From positions 124,001 to 188,000 of the forward strand of contig JAIQZO010000044.1 of assembly GCA_021777055.1 (NCBI GenBank): a stretch of DNA of 64,000 nucleotides, read 5' to 3'. Made by a program: the position numbers and the translations under genes. The notes beneath the pieces are model-generated. The model had not been told where the DNA came from. It saw only the letters and a list, made by a program, of their open reading frames with translations, and ran no database searches. Source of the DNA: Candidatus Anammoxibacter sp. (GTDB lineage Bacteria > Planctomycetota > Brocadiia > Brocadiales > Anammoxibacteraceae). Below, piece after piece: positions 1 to 8,148 of the stretch; the stretch's first letter is position 1; each line of letters begins with the position of its first letter.

Positions 1-185
1 AATGTAACCTTGAGCTAGTTCTCTTCAGGCTGTCCGCTGCGTCGGCGTAGTCAGTGAAGTATCAAGGATGAAAGACAAAATAAAGAGTAAATGAAACGAT
101 AATGATAGGAAGCGTATGACTAAAACCTTTTTTAGAAAACCTGGTTATGTTCTGTTATTTTTAGAAAAACAAGTTTGTTTAGATG

Positions 186-377
186 CTATTGCAATTTAAA
201 TGAAAGGCGACAGGAACAACACTCTGATTCAGATTGTTTAAGGTTAGAATCTAACTGTTTCTTACGGATATATTCTCCAATTGCCTTTGGCTTTGTAGGG
301 TTGCCATTGGGTAATAAAATAGGTCTGTGTATATCTACGCTACACTCAGGAATGTTATAAGATGGGTAACCCACCAT
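186..377 (-). pseudogene. remnant of an XRE-type helix-turn-helix gene
   Basis: The 63-residue minus-strand translation contains PTKPKAIGEYIRKKQLDSNL, which resembles the first helix of XRE-family DNA-binding proteins (commonly PKTIGEHIRKRRLDLGL). The reading then becomes Ser/Cys-rich (SESECCSCRLSFK) and stops where the rest of the HTH should be. No ribosome binding site is visible. I read it as the 5-prime part of a decayed regulator. It could also be a chance match, since only about 20 residues look like the family. Confidence 0.35.
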
Positions 378-561
378 GTCCTTATGGTTATTATAGAGAT
401 CAGAAAAGTGTGCGCCTCAGTACTCCATATAAAGGGGAATCTCTTATTTTTCTTTGAAGTTTATATACATGTTCAAGCCGCTTTTCAATATCATGATCAA
501 GCTCCCCTTTATGGTCCCAATAATAAGTGAAAGCTGAATGAATTTGAGAGTATAAGATTAA

Positions 562-1707
562 TTAGTGGCCCTTCTTTCCTCTAAAGAGCAATATAAAGTT
601 TGCCAATAACTCCTTATTGAAGTGGGAACCCATTTCCTTGTACATAATTTTAACCGCTTCAAAAGGTTTCATCGCTTCTTTATAAGGACGTTTCCCTGTT
701 AATGAGTCATATACATCCGCTATGGCACAAACACGCGCATGGGGATGGATTTCTTTTCCAAGCAATTGGTGAGGGTAACCGCTTCCATCATCCCGCTCAT
801 GATGTTGCAGAATGATTACCCCTGCGTCAGAGGATAGCTGCTTAGTCTCATTTACGATATTATAGCCTTCCTCCGGATGGGTTCTCATTATCCCCATCTC
901 CTCTTCGGTTAATAATCCGGGTTTGTTAAGAATACGCTCATCTATATTGACCTTTCCCAAATCGTGAAGAAAGAATCCTACACCCATTTTAGCCATATCA
1001 TATTTGTTGTAATTTTTAGACAACATTTTTTCTAGTATCACAGCCTTTATGCCAACATTAACCGAATGCGTGTATGTATAGTAATCATACGAGACAATCT
1101 TCATCAGTTGTCGAGATGTCTCGTCTTCATCTAAAATCACGTCTACTATTTCAGCTATACCAACTTTTGATGCACTAATAACTCCAGCTGTAGGATTCTC
1201 AAAAAGGTTTTTCATCATCACGAGTGAATACGCTTGAACTGCTTTTGCCCTATCATTAGGCTCCAGATTTTTGTCTCTAAATTTATGAACAATTCCTTCT
1301 GTCATAAATGTCTCAGGATTCCATTCTAAATGTGTAAACGAATCTTTATTATCATAATTTTCTTGATGTTCTTTATAATCATTAATAATCTTTGTGTCGT
1401 CAATGCAATTATCTTCTCTCTCTTCGCTAATATTGTTAAGCCCAATCTCATTTCTCGTATCTTTACATGGATCTATCTCTTTTTTGTCGATCGGTTCCAG
1501 GCTCGTCCCCAGATTTTTATTTATTTGGTTTTTACTTCTATCCGTGTCAACTTTAACACTCTTAATTCCTATATTTATAATCTTCTTTATCTGTTTTTCA
1601 GAAGTAATCTCAAATTCGTCTTTCCAAAAAGGATGTTCCATCCACATACCTGATAGATCAATAAACATACCTATCTGTAATTTTTCTACTTTTATTTCTA
1701 TAATCAT
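562..1707 (-). CDS. HD-GYP domain c-di-GMP phosphodiesterase
   Basis: This 381-residue protein probably hydrolyses cyclic di-GMP in the cytoplasm. Residues 1-60 (IEIKVEKLQIGMFIDL, then IINIGIKSVKVDTD) match the DUF3391-type N-terminal domain that often precedes HD-GYP domains. An acidic, low-complexity linker follows (about 60-140). The HD-GYP domain covers about 200-370. The metal-binding HD pair is in FLHDLGK (248-249), HHERDDGSGYP (302-312) carries the family signature, and ADVYDSLTGKRPYK follows. All signature residues are present, so it should be active. No membrane segment is seen. Its ATG has no clear Shine-Dalgarno and it stands alone, with no partner response regulator nearby. Confidence 0.9.
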   Translation of the reverse strand: MIIEIKVEKLQIGMFIDLSGMWMEHPFWKDEFEITSEKQIKKIINIGIKSVKVDTDRSKNQINKNLGTSLEPIDKKEIDPCKDTRNEIGLNNISEEREDNCIDDTKIINDYKEHQENYDNKDSFTHLEWNPETFMTEGIVHKFRDKNLEPNDRAKAVQAYSLVMMKNLFENPTAGVISASKVGIAEIVDVILDEDETSRQLMKIVSYDYYTYTHSVNVGIKAVILEKMLSKNYNKYDMAKMGVGFFLHDLGKVNIDERILNKPGLLTEEEMGIMRTHPEEGYNIVNETKQLSSDAGVIILQHHERDDGSGYPHQLLGKEIHPHARVCAIADVYDSLTGKRPYKEAMKPFEAVKIMYKEMGSHFNKELLANFILLFRGKKGH

Positions 1708-1770
1708 ATATGACTAAATGATAAAGTTTATTATTCTAATCGGGATGCTTTTCTAATTTTGGGCTAACTG

Positions 1771-2004
1771 TTAAATAGATTCAGTTTGATTGCCATAAAC
1801 AAATTCTAATTCCCAAGACTCTTCCACTGCAATATATTCTAGAATTCCTATGGAGATCTTTGCGATAATGCTTCTGTTGTTGGACAATATCTTGGAGTCA
1901 TGCTTTTTGACTCCAACACGAACTGTAGTTGGATCACTTCTCTCAGCTGTTGTAGAAAAGATAATAAGACATGAAAAAGCAAAAATCATTACCTGCTTAA
2001 TCAT
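1771..2004 (-). pseudogene. truncated N-terminus of a periplasmic solute-binding/sensor protein
   Basis: Reading from MIKQVMIFAFSCLIIFS gives a signal peptide, then TTVRVGVKKHDSKILSNN, then IGILEYIAVEESWELEFVYGN. This is the typical start of family 3 extracellular solute-binding domains, including those at the N-terminus of periplasmic-sensing histidine kinases (TVRVGVYxNxPKI, ILEYIAxxExWxLEYV). The frame stops after 77 residues where about 200 more would be expected. I see no continuation downstream, so I call it a truncated remnant. The longer reading from 2166 adds 54 residues unlike the family and is probably not translated. Confidence 0.55.
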
Positions 2005-3345
2005 AAAACAACGAAGGTTTCTTTTTCTAAATGGTATTACAGATAAAGTGAAAAATATCAACGGGCGAATATTTGTTAATCCTGTTTGCCAAAGGTTTAT
2101 AGCCTTTTTTCCTATTAAAATAAAATTCCAGCTACCTTGCCCGCTTAATAGAGAAATCTTAAACATTTATCATACCTATTGCAATTTTCGTAGATAATGA
2201 ATGTCTTTTTTGCAAAGTAAATATTACGACTAAACTTTGTTCTACTTTCTAAAGAGGTACAGAAATCAATCTGCAAGTTATATTTCTATCATAAAGTGAA
2301 CTCTTGTGAGCAATCCCATAGGTTTGACAAAAACATGATTCAGAAAAAAATTTCAAAAACATTAAGTATTTAACAAAATTGTCTGCTTAGCTTTTTGCAG
2401 TGCAAAAATGTTTAATATTTATAAACACTTTCCAATTCTTTACTAATTTACATTATTAACCAAAGATTAATTTATAGATAAAATCCAATATATCCATACT
2501 GCCAGATTAAACATATATCACAATCATTACCACTTGTCAACCAGAGTAAAATAGTCCTAAGTTCTGTTTGTAAGGTATAGCATTACACCGTTGAAAGGGA
2601 TATCCTTACAAAATAATATTCCAATATCAATACACATAAAACCTGATACAGCTTAACATAAGACACAACATACCCTTACACTCGTTCTAGCACTTCGTAA
2701 CGTTTAAATCTTTAGTAGATCTATTTTTAGCAAAATCTTAAAAAAAGTTTTTATTTTTTTTATTTTATATCTAAATTATATCTGTATTCTCCGTGAGGTA
2801 ACAGATAATCATATAGTTAAGAGTTGTCCGTTTGGAGTAGGGTCTGGTAAAAATATTCAGGTCCACACCACTTTTCTTGTTTATCATTAAAATCATGAGG
2901 GTGAATTATTATTTTTAGATTCAGTCTGGAGGCATACACAGGGTTTAGAAAAGATAATTCCTTGGAAAATTAAAACCCCATAGACTTTATTGAAGTTTGT
3001 GAGACGATCGGATCCTAGCTGTATACCGTTCAGCTTCCTAGATTTTCAAAAGATAGGTATGGATTTTATAATACAAAGTTGATCGGTATAATTAAGCATG
3101 CGCGCCATGTCGTTTCCTTTAACGAAAGACGAGATAACTTCACGTCCACACTTTGGAATATTAAGATCAGGTATCAAGTGATTAAGCTGGTTTTGTTTAC
3201 CGTGATGCATTTCGACGTAAGTGGTGGATAGAAAGATAGCGCCCCTTCGAATATCACTTTAAAATGATTGATGCAAGAAACGGGGCCTTTTGAGTTAATG
3301 ATTAAGAAACAGATAAAACTCTTCCCTAAATTTACGAGCAAGCTT
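2005..3345. other. gene-poor AT-rich interval
   Basis: There is no convincing gene here. The stretch 2200-2780 is very AT-rich. At about 2825-2990 there are short open pieces in different frames (GKNIQVHTTFLVYH, then NHEGELLFLDSVWRHTQG) broken by stops. They look like a decayed gene of unknown family, but I cannot name it. Confidence 0.4.
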
Positions 3346-3698
3346 CATATCGCGGCAAAGCCGCAACTAAATAGAGAATACAGAGTGCAGGAGACAGGAG
3401 TCAAAATAAAGCATCAAATTGTGGAAATATGGAGTGCAAGATTTATCTTGCTGAAATCAGATAGTAATACAATCTTAGAATAGGTTTTCTAACAAGATTA
3501 ATCATTACCTGCTTTCTAAGTCTCTCTAAATCTTCAGAAGATGATTGAATCACATCTGGTCGAAACAGTTAATTCGTATCCTACATCTTCCATTTCTATA
3601 ATTAAATCCCCAGCAAAATAAATTTTGCACTTCTATTAACCTAATCAAATCTGTTAAAAATTTTCTTAAAAAAGAAGTTTTTACAGGATGATACTATA
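3346..3698 (-). repeat. family A repeat, copy 1
   Basis: It starts (on +) with the hairpin GCGGCAAAGCCGC and ends with AAGTTTTTACAGGATGATAC. Read on the minus strand it matches the copy at 29493-29807 over most of its length: AGTGCAAGATTTATCTTGC, ATCTTCAGAAGATGATTGA and AACCTAATCAAATCTGTTA all recur as reverse complements. The 71-residue reading across 3268-3483 is therefore repeat DNA rather than a gene. Confidence 0.75.
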
Positions 3699-4024
3699 AA
3701 ACCTATAAAGGCAAATATTGTCACTAGGTAATACCAACACCTAATGAAGAAATATGTCAATATTTTCAATAAAGAATTTAGTCGTCTGGAAAAGAGTATA
3801 AATATTTTAATTAATACTAAATATGTTACAAAATCTAACGCATAAATTATCCCTGTTTTTCCTTGACATTGGATCGAAAACAGGGTATTTTTGTAATAAT
3901 TCATTTCACCTAATTAACTCTAAAGGAGTTTACCTATCCACCAAGACTACACGTTTTCCGTAATTATGTAAAAAGAGAAATATAACTATTAATTATCTTC
4001 AAACATAAAAGAAAGGAGGCTGGC

Positions 4025-4522
4025 ATGTCTGAACCTTTTCTGGCAGAAATTAGGATAGTTGGTTTTAACTTTGCTCCTCGCGGCTGGGCATTTTGCGATG
4101 GACAAATACTGCCAATTAATCAAAATCAATCGTTATACTCACTTTTGGGTACTACATACGGCGGTGATGGCAGAACATCATTTGCACTTCCGGATCTGCG
4201 TGGCAGATCACCTATGCACACCAGCAAAGACCACAGAGAGGGACAAAAAGCAGGTGAAGAGACTGTCCCTCTTACTGCGGCAGAGATTCCTCAGCATAAA
4301 CATGTTCTGAATGCAAGTAACAGTGGTAATGATGCTATACCCGCTAGCAATTTCCCTGCAAATGCAGGAAGCGATCTTTATACCGCTCCCAATAACCTAG
4401 TAAACATGAATTCCGCTGCAATTACAAATACTGGGGGTAGTCAGGGACATGAGAACATGCAGCCGTACTTAACGCTCAATTTCATTATTGCATTACAGGG
4501 ACTTTTCCCATCTAGAAACTAA
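4025..4522 (+). CDS. phage tail collar domain protein 1
   Basis: This 165-residue protein is first of three tandem paralogs. It has the tail-collar (Tail_Collar, MdpB/microcystin-dependent protein-like) signature: PRGWAFCDGQILPINQNQSL, LLGTTYGGDGRTSFALPDLRGR, then PLTAAEIPQHKHVLNA, and the paralog-wide ending LNFIIALQGLFPSRN. A strong ribosome binding site (AAAGGAGG) lies about 6 bases before the ATG. It differs from its neighbours in having IVGFNF where they have FAGNF, and a shorter loop after DLRGR. There is no signal peptide. Such proteins resemble the trimeric collar/tip part of tail fibres. In bacteria they often occur in small clusters without other phage genes, and their role is not established. 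Confidence 0.85.
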   Translation: MSEPFLAEIRIVGFNFAPRGWAFCDGQILPINQNQSLYSLLGTTYGGDGRTSFALPDLRGRSPMHTSKDHREGQKAGEETVPLTAAEIPQHKHVLNASNSGNDAIPASNFPANAGSDLYTAPNNLVNMNSAAITNTGGSQGHENMQPYLTLNFIIALQGLFPSRN

Positions 4523-4538
4523 ACATAAGGAGGGAGTT

Positions 4539-5060
4539 ATGTCTGAACCTTTTGTAGGTGAGATCAGGATGTTTGCCGGAAATTTTGCCCCGCGGGGTTG
4601 GGCATTTTGCGACGGACAATTGCTTGCAGTTACACAAAATGACGCACTGTTTTCATTATTAGGCACAATTTACGGTGGCGATGGAAGGACTACATTCGGG
4701 TTGCCCGACCTTCGCGGCAGGATACCCATTCACGCAGGTTTCGGACCAGGACTATCCCCTCGCAAGTTGGGAGCAAAAGCAGGTTCTGAATCAGTAACGC
4801 TTACCACTAATCAATTACCATCCCATAGTCATGATTTACGCGCCTCTACTGACAGTGGTTCGGAAGAAAGTCCGCAAGATAATGTTACAGGTCAGCCAAC
4901 CGATGCTATATACGGAATAGGCGAGCCACCACCAATTGTTAGTATGAATGCAAATACATTAAGTACCATTGGCGGAAGCCGGGAACACACCAACTTAGCT
5001 CCGTTTCTATGTATAAATTACATAATAGCTCTAATCGGGATCTATCCATCTCGGCATTAA
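4539..5060 (+). CDS. phage tail collar domain protein 2
   Basis: The 173-residue second paralog begins MSEPFVGEIRMFAGNFAPRG. The ATG at 4539 is chosen because AAGGAGGG lies just upstream; the reading open from 4488 overlaps the previous gene and has no such site. Collar motifs are GWAFCDGQLLAVTQNDALF, LLGTIYGGDGRTTFGLPDLR and GFGPGLSPRKLGAKAGSESV, then LPSHSHDL and the closing YIIALIGIYPSRH. It begins 16 bases after the stop of the first paralog, so the three genes are almost certainly one transcript. The central loop (about residues 95-150, DSGSEESPQDNVTGQPTDA) is the most divergent part among the three, as expected for a variable receptor-facing region. That role is inference. Confidence 0.87.
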   Translation: MSEPFVGEIRMFAGNFAPRGWAFCDGQLLAVTQNDALFSLLGTIYGGDGRTTFGLPDLRGRIPIHAGFGPGLSPRKLGAKAGSESVTLTTNQLPSHSHDLRASTDSGSEESPQDNVTGQPTDAIYGIGEPPPIVSMNANTLSTIGGSREHTNLAPFLCINYIIALIGIYPSRH

Positions 5061-5075
5061 AGGAGGATATAAATT

Positions 5076-5585
5076 ATGTCAGAACCATTTATTGCAGAAA
5101 TCCGGATCTTTGCCGGTAACTTTGCGCCCCGTGGTTGGGCATTTTGTGACGGTCAGTTGTTGCCTATATCACAAAACACTGCCCTGTTTTCCATTATCGG
5201 CACCACTTATGGAGGCGATGGGAGGAGTACCACCGCTCTTCCTGATTTACAAAGTCGGGCAGCAATGCATCCTGGCCGTGGCCCAGGATTGACTTCTAGA
5301 AGGTTAGGACAAAAAGGAGGGACAGAAACGGTAACATTATCCGAAGCCCAAATGCCAAACCATTCCCACACTGTCCAGGCACAAGCACGGCCAGCAACTG
5401 AAAATGATGCTGCCAAAAATTATTGGGCGCCCCAGTCTAATTTCTATGCTAATTCGGGTGATGTAACTATGGCATCAAATGGTGTTGAAAACACAGGAGG
5501 TAGTCAATTACATAATAACAGACAACCATTTTTGGTGTTAAATTTTATTATTGCTTTAGTAGGTCTCTATCCATCAAGGGGCTGA
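5076..5585 (+). CDS. phage tail collar domain protein 3
   Basis: The 169-residue third paralog begins MSEPFIAEIRIFAGNFAPRG with AAAGGAGG about 10 bases upstream. It carries GWAFCDGQLLPISQNTALF, IIGTTYGGDGRSTTALPDLQ and GRGPGLTSRRLGQKGGTETV, then MPNHSHTVQAQ and the shared ending LNFIIALVGLYPSRG. The canonical LRGR is changed to LQSR. It is closer to paralog 2 than to paralog 1. The gene follows paralog 2 by 15 bases and is followed by a family A repeat, a DUF6916-type gene and a GNAT gene, a combination often seen with collar-domain clusters in other bacteria (recalled, not searched). Confidence 0.87.
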   Translation: MSEPFIAEIRIFAGNFAPRGWAFCDGQLLPISQNTALFSIIGTTYGGDGRSTTALPDLQSRAAMHPGRGPGLTSRRLGQKGGTETVTLSEAQMPNHSHTVQAQARPATENDAAKNYWAPQSNFYANSGDVTMASNGVENTGGSQLHNNRQPFLVLNFIIALVGLYPSRG

Positions 5586-5591
5586 TGGTTA

Positions 5592-5808
5592 TATAGTATT
5601 ACTTTATAAAAATTTCTTTTTTTAAAGATTTTGTAGTTTTATGGAACACAGAATTCAGTAGCCAGAAACCAGTACAACAAAAAGCAGGAGTTGAAAACAG
5701 ATATAATTTGTATCTATTTCCATTAATTAACATAGTGAAATAACTACAAATCTATGATTTATTCTGAATTCTGTATTCCTAATTTAGTTGCGGCTTTGCC
5801 GCTTTATG
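5592..5808 (+). repeat. family A repeat, copy 2
   Basis: It begins TATAGTATTACTTTATAAAA and ends GTTGCGGCTTTGCCGC plus TTTATG, only 19 bases before the start of the DUF6916-type gene. The interior (AGATTTTGTAGTTTTAT, then TAATTACAAATCTA-like and TTCTGAATTCTGTATTCC) is closest to the copy at 45022-45239. It lies inside what otherwise looks like an operon with the collar genes. Confidence 0.75.
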
Positions 5809-5826
5809 AATTTGGAGATAAGCTAT

Positions 5827-6135
5827 ATGATGGATAGTTTAACCTTATCATCTTTTTCCAAGCACCTCAATTCAACATTTGAGATTGATACTGACTCAAC
5901 TGACCCGATAATTGCCAGTTTAATAGAAGCAAAAAAGTTAGCATCTCAATCCCCAAACGAGTCAAGTGTTACAGATAGATCACCTTTCTCGTTGGTCTTC
6001 AGATGTAATAAAGATGTTTTTTTAGAACAGAAGATATATAAAATGAGACACAAATTGATGGGTAATCTTGAGATCTTCCTAGTCCCTGTAGGCAATGGTA
6101 AAGATGGACTGCTATATGAAGCGGTATTTAATTAG
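5827..6135 (+). CDS. DUF6916-type small protein
   Basis: This 102-residue protein of unknown function begins MMDSLTLSSFSKHLNSTFEI. It has the pattern I associate with the DUF6916 family: a short N-terminal segment on being a start of a beta-rich fold, PFSLVFRCNKDVFLEQKIYK in the middle, and LGN-like LEIFLVPVG then YEAVFN at the end. The start at 5827 is preferred because GGAG lies about 10 bases upstream. The longer reading from 5788 begins inside the family A repeat. Its place after three tail-collar genes and before a GNAT gene matches the usual neighbourhood of this family, which suggests a joint role, but no activity is known to me. Confidence 0.7.
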   Translation: MMDSLTLSSFSKHLNSTFEIDTDSTDPIIASLIEAKKLASQSPNESSVTDRSPFSLVFRCNKDVFLEQKIYKMRHKLMGNLEIFLVPVGNGKDGLLYEAVFN

Positions 6136-6191
6136 CAATTAAGGTTTTTACTTTAAAGCTTGGAAATCTATCTTCCATTTACTGATATTAA

Positions 6192-6683
6192 ATGATGGAT
6201 CAGAACATAACATTTCGTTTTATAACCAGAGAGGACAAAAATTTTCTTCGTTCACTTTACGCCAGTACACGGGAGGAGGAACTTGCGTTAACTGATTGGG
6301 ATGATTTACAAAAAGAGGCATTCATAGGGATGCAGTTTGAAGCACAACACAGTTTCTATCATGAACAATTTCCGAATGCAGAATTCCAACTTATCCTCCT
6401 TGACAAAGAACCCATTGGAAGACTCTATATAGACAAAAGAGAGGACGAGTTCAGGATCATAGATATTGCACTTCTCAAAGAATACAGGAATAAGGGAATT
6501 GGTTCAACGTTATTGAAAGATATTCTTTCACGAAGCTCATTGGCAAGCTTACCTGTCCGTATACATGTGGAACAGTTCAATCCCGCACTTACCCTTTACA
6601 ACCGGCTTGGTTTTCATAGAATCGAAGAGAACGGTGTCTATTATCTTATGGAGTGGCGCCCTACTGCTTCCGAGGTAACCTGA
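6192..6683 (+). CDS. GNAT family N-acetyltransferase
   Basis: This 163-residue cytoplasmic protein begins MMDQNITFRFITREDKNFLR, a typical GNAT beta 1-alpha 1 start. Motif A, where acetyl-CoA binds, is DIALLKEYRNKGIGSTLL (about 95-112, with the R-x-x-G-x-G pyrophosphate loop). Motif B is VEQFNPALTLYNRLGFHRIE (about 129-148), followed by a last strand with YYLMEWRP. The substrate cannot be read from the sequence. It follows the DUF6916-type gene by 56 bases. GNAT genes often close tail-collar/DUF6916 clusters, so modification of a collar protein is possible but unproven. Confidence 0.87.
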   Translation: MMDQNITFRFITREDKNFLRSLYASTREEELALTDWDDLQKEAFIGMQFEAQHSFYHEQFPNAEFQLILLDKEPIGRLYIDKREDEFRIIDIALLKEYRNKGIGSTLLKDILSRSSLASLPVRIHVEQFNPALTLYNRLGFHRIEENGVYYLMEWRPTASEVT

Positions 6684-7143
6684 TGTTTGTTTCTAGCCGT
6701 AATTAAAATTACAAATCATGTAATAGATTTAATATCATGGAATTATATCAATTTAATTGTTAGTTTCGGGTTATAATTAACGTTCATAGAAAACACACAT
6801 CTTTCCAAATGGAATTTACACACCCCCCTCATTCACCTCTTTTTAGAGGGGATATTCATTCTTTACCATTAGTAGTTCAGATACTTAAAGTTGTGGGTAA
6901 TGATTAGGCAAAAGCATTGTACTTGTATCACACTGCCAATGATGCACTGCCACAACAATATATTCGCTTTGCAAGCTTGTAGCAGGGATAGAAACGGGAC
7001 CTCTAGTAACATGGTGTTCCCAGGCAGAAGCCTGGGAACAAAATCTATTAGTTTTTCAAAAACTAAGTTAGTAAAGTCCTCAGAAAGTACGGATTAAATA
7101 TCAGAATCTTTAAAAGGATAAGGTAGATGCGCCCTTCAGATTC
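6684..7143. other. intergenic stretch with a perfect hairpin
   Basis: There is no gene. At 7016-7039 the 10-base arm GTTCCCAGGC is followed by a 4-base loop and its exact complement. No T-run follows, so it is a repeat-type palindrome rather than a classical terminator. The segment 6810-6860 has CACCCCCCTCATTCACC before TTTTTAGAGGGG, another repeat-like string. Confidence 0.5.
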
Positions 7144-7998
7144 TTAACGACGACGCCCAATGCCAGGAACAACATTTATAATTTCATGAAAAGTACTATC
7201 TCCATCAAACTCAACATCTTCTAATTTATAATAGAGTTCTTTTGCTCTAATAGTGTCCCTATCTGTATAGCGATAGAATGCCCCCCATGAGTCTCCACCT
7301 TTAGCAGGAATCAATGTCTTATTTACTTTTGTAAAATTTTCACCATCCAAACTACGCCAAATATTAAAACCGGCATTATCTATTTCAGTCGCAGTTTCCC
7401 AGGTAAGAAAGACTTTACCCAGCACGGCTCTCGCATTAAAACTAACAAGTTCTACTACTGTCGGCGGCGGTGTTGGTGTTGCCGTTGGTGTCACTGTCTC
7501 TGTTGGTGTTGCCGTTGGTGTCGCTGTCTCTGTTGGCGTTGCCGTTGGTGTCGCTGTCTCTGTTGGCGTTGCCGTTGGTGTCGCTGTCTCTGTTGGTGTT
7601 GCCGTTGGTGTCGCTGTCTCTGTTGGCGTTGCCGTTGGTGTCGCTGTCTCTGTTGGCGTTGCCGTTGGTGTCGCTGTTGGTGTTGGAGACGCCGTAGGGA
7701 CTACGATATTAACATCTGTACACGTAGGATCGTCTGCATCGGCTGTGTCAGGATCATCAGTGGGGGCATCAATAAAATTTGTTCCAGTAACTGTCCCCTG
7801 ATTACAAACCTCTAATACACCGTCGGGAAGCGGGTCATTAACATCAACATCAAATGTGACTATTACACTTTTACCAGCAGGAAGCTCATCTACATTCACA
7901 TTGATTGTTTGTCCAAATGCCGACCAACTCACAAGACTAAGTATAACACCGGGAAATAACATCTTTAATACTTCTATTTTTGTAATGTGATTTATCAT
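7144..7998 (-). CDS. exported protein with Thr/Pro-rich 10-residue repeats
   Basis: This 284-residue exported or surface protein starts at [23 protein letters not shown] lies about 12 bases upstream on the minus strand and decides this start over the in-frame one at 8046. Residues 10-30 form a signal peptide ending near WSAFGQ. Residues 31-95 ([33 protein letters not shown]) look like a DUF11-type repeat domain. Residues about 104-182 are a spacer of repeated [10 protein letters not shown] units. The C-terminal 100 residues ([35 protein letters not shown]) form a fibronectin-III-like fold common in secreted bacterial proteins. It lies 150 bases downstream of the 931-residue beta-helix gene on the same strand. 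Confidence 0.75.
   Translation of the reverse strand: MINHITKIEVLKMLFPGVILSLVSWSAFGQTINVNVDELPAGKSVIVTFDVDVNDPLPDGVLEVCNQGTVTGTNFIDAPTDDPDTADADDPTCTDVNIVVPTASPTPTATPTATPTETATPTATPTETATPTATPTETATPTATPTETATPTATPTETATPTATPTETVTPTATPTPPPTVVELVSFNARAVLGKVFLTWETATEIDNAGFNIWRSLDGENFTKVNKTLIPAKGGDSWGAFYRYTDRDTIRAKELYYKLEDVEFDGDSTFHEIINVVPGIGRRR
7471..7683 (-). repeat. 30-bp coding minisatellite
   Basis: About seven tandem units of 30 bases (GTTGGTGTTGCCGTTGGTG, then TCGCTGTCTCT on the + strand) encode [10 protein letters not shown]. The units are nearly identical at DNA level, differing mainly by T/C at a wobble site (GTTGGTGTT versus GTTGGCGTT). This implies recent expansion or gene-conversion homogenisation, with copy number probably variable between strains. 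Confidence 0.9.
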
Positions 7999-8148
7999 TA
8001 TATCACTAGGCCTCCTCTCATTTTCAAAATATTCCAGTATGACCAATAATCAAAATTAAAATTTGGCCACATTTTTGCGCAAAAATACAAAGACGACTAA
8101 AAACACTTAATGTTTAACAGTAGGGTGCATTTCATGCACCAGGGTAAA

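Noticed and set aside
3268-3483. 71-residue plus-strand reading
   Set aside because: It runs into family A repeat copy 1, whose sequence recurs in reverse complement at 29493-29807, and it has no ribosome binding site.
3641-3904. 87-residue hydrophobic minus-strand reading
   Set aside because: Its end lies in the family A repeat; AT-rich DNA often gives such Phe/Ile/Leu-rich frames by chance.
4025-5585. Prophage
   Set aside because: Only collar-domain genes are present; no integrase, capsid, terminase, tail-tube or lysis genes are seen.
7471-7683. Possible CRISPR array
   Set aside because: The units are contiguous and without spacers, and they encode a Thr/Pro-rich protein segment.
7470-7697. 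Plus-strand reading made of repeated [10 protein letters not shown] units
   Set aside because: It is the antisense shadow of the 30-bp coding repeats in the minus-strand exported protein, and it has no start signal.
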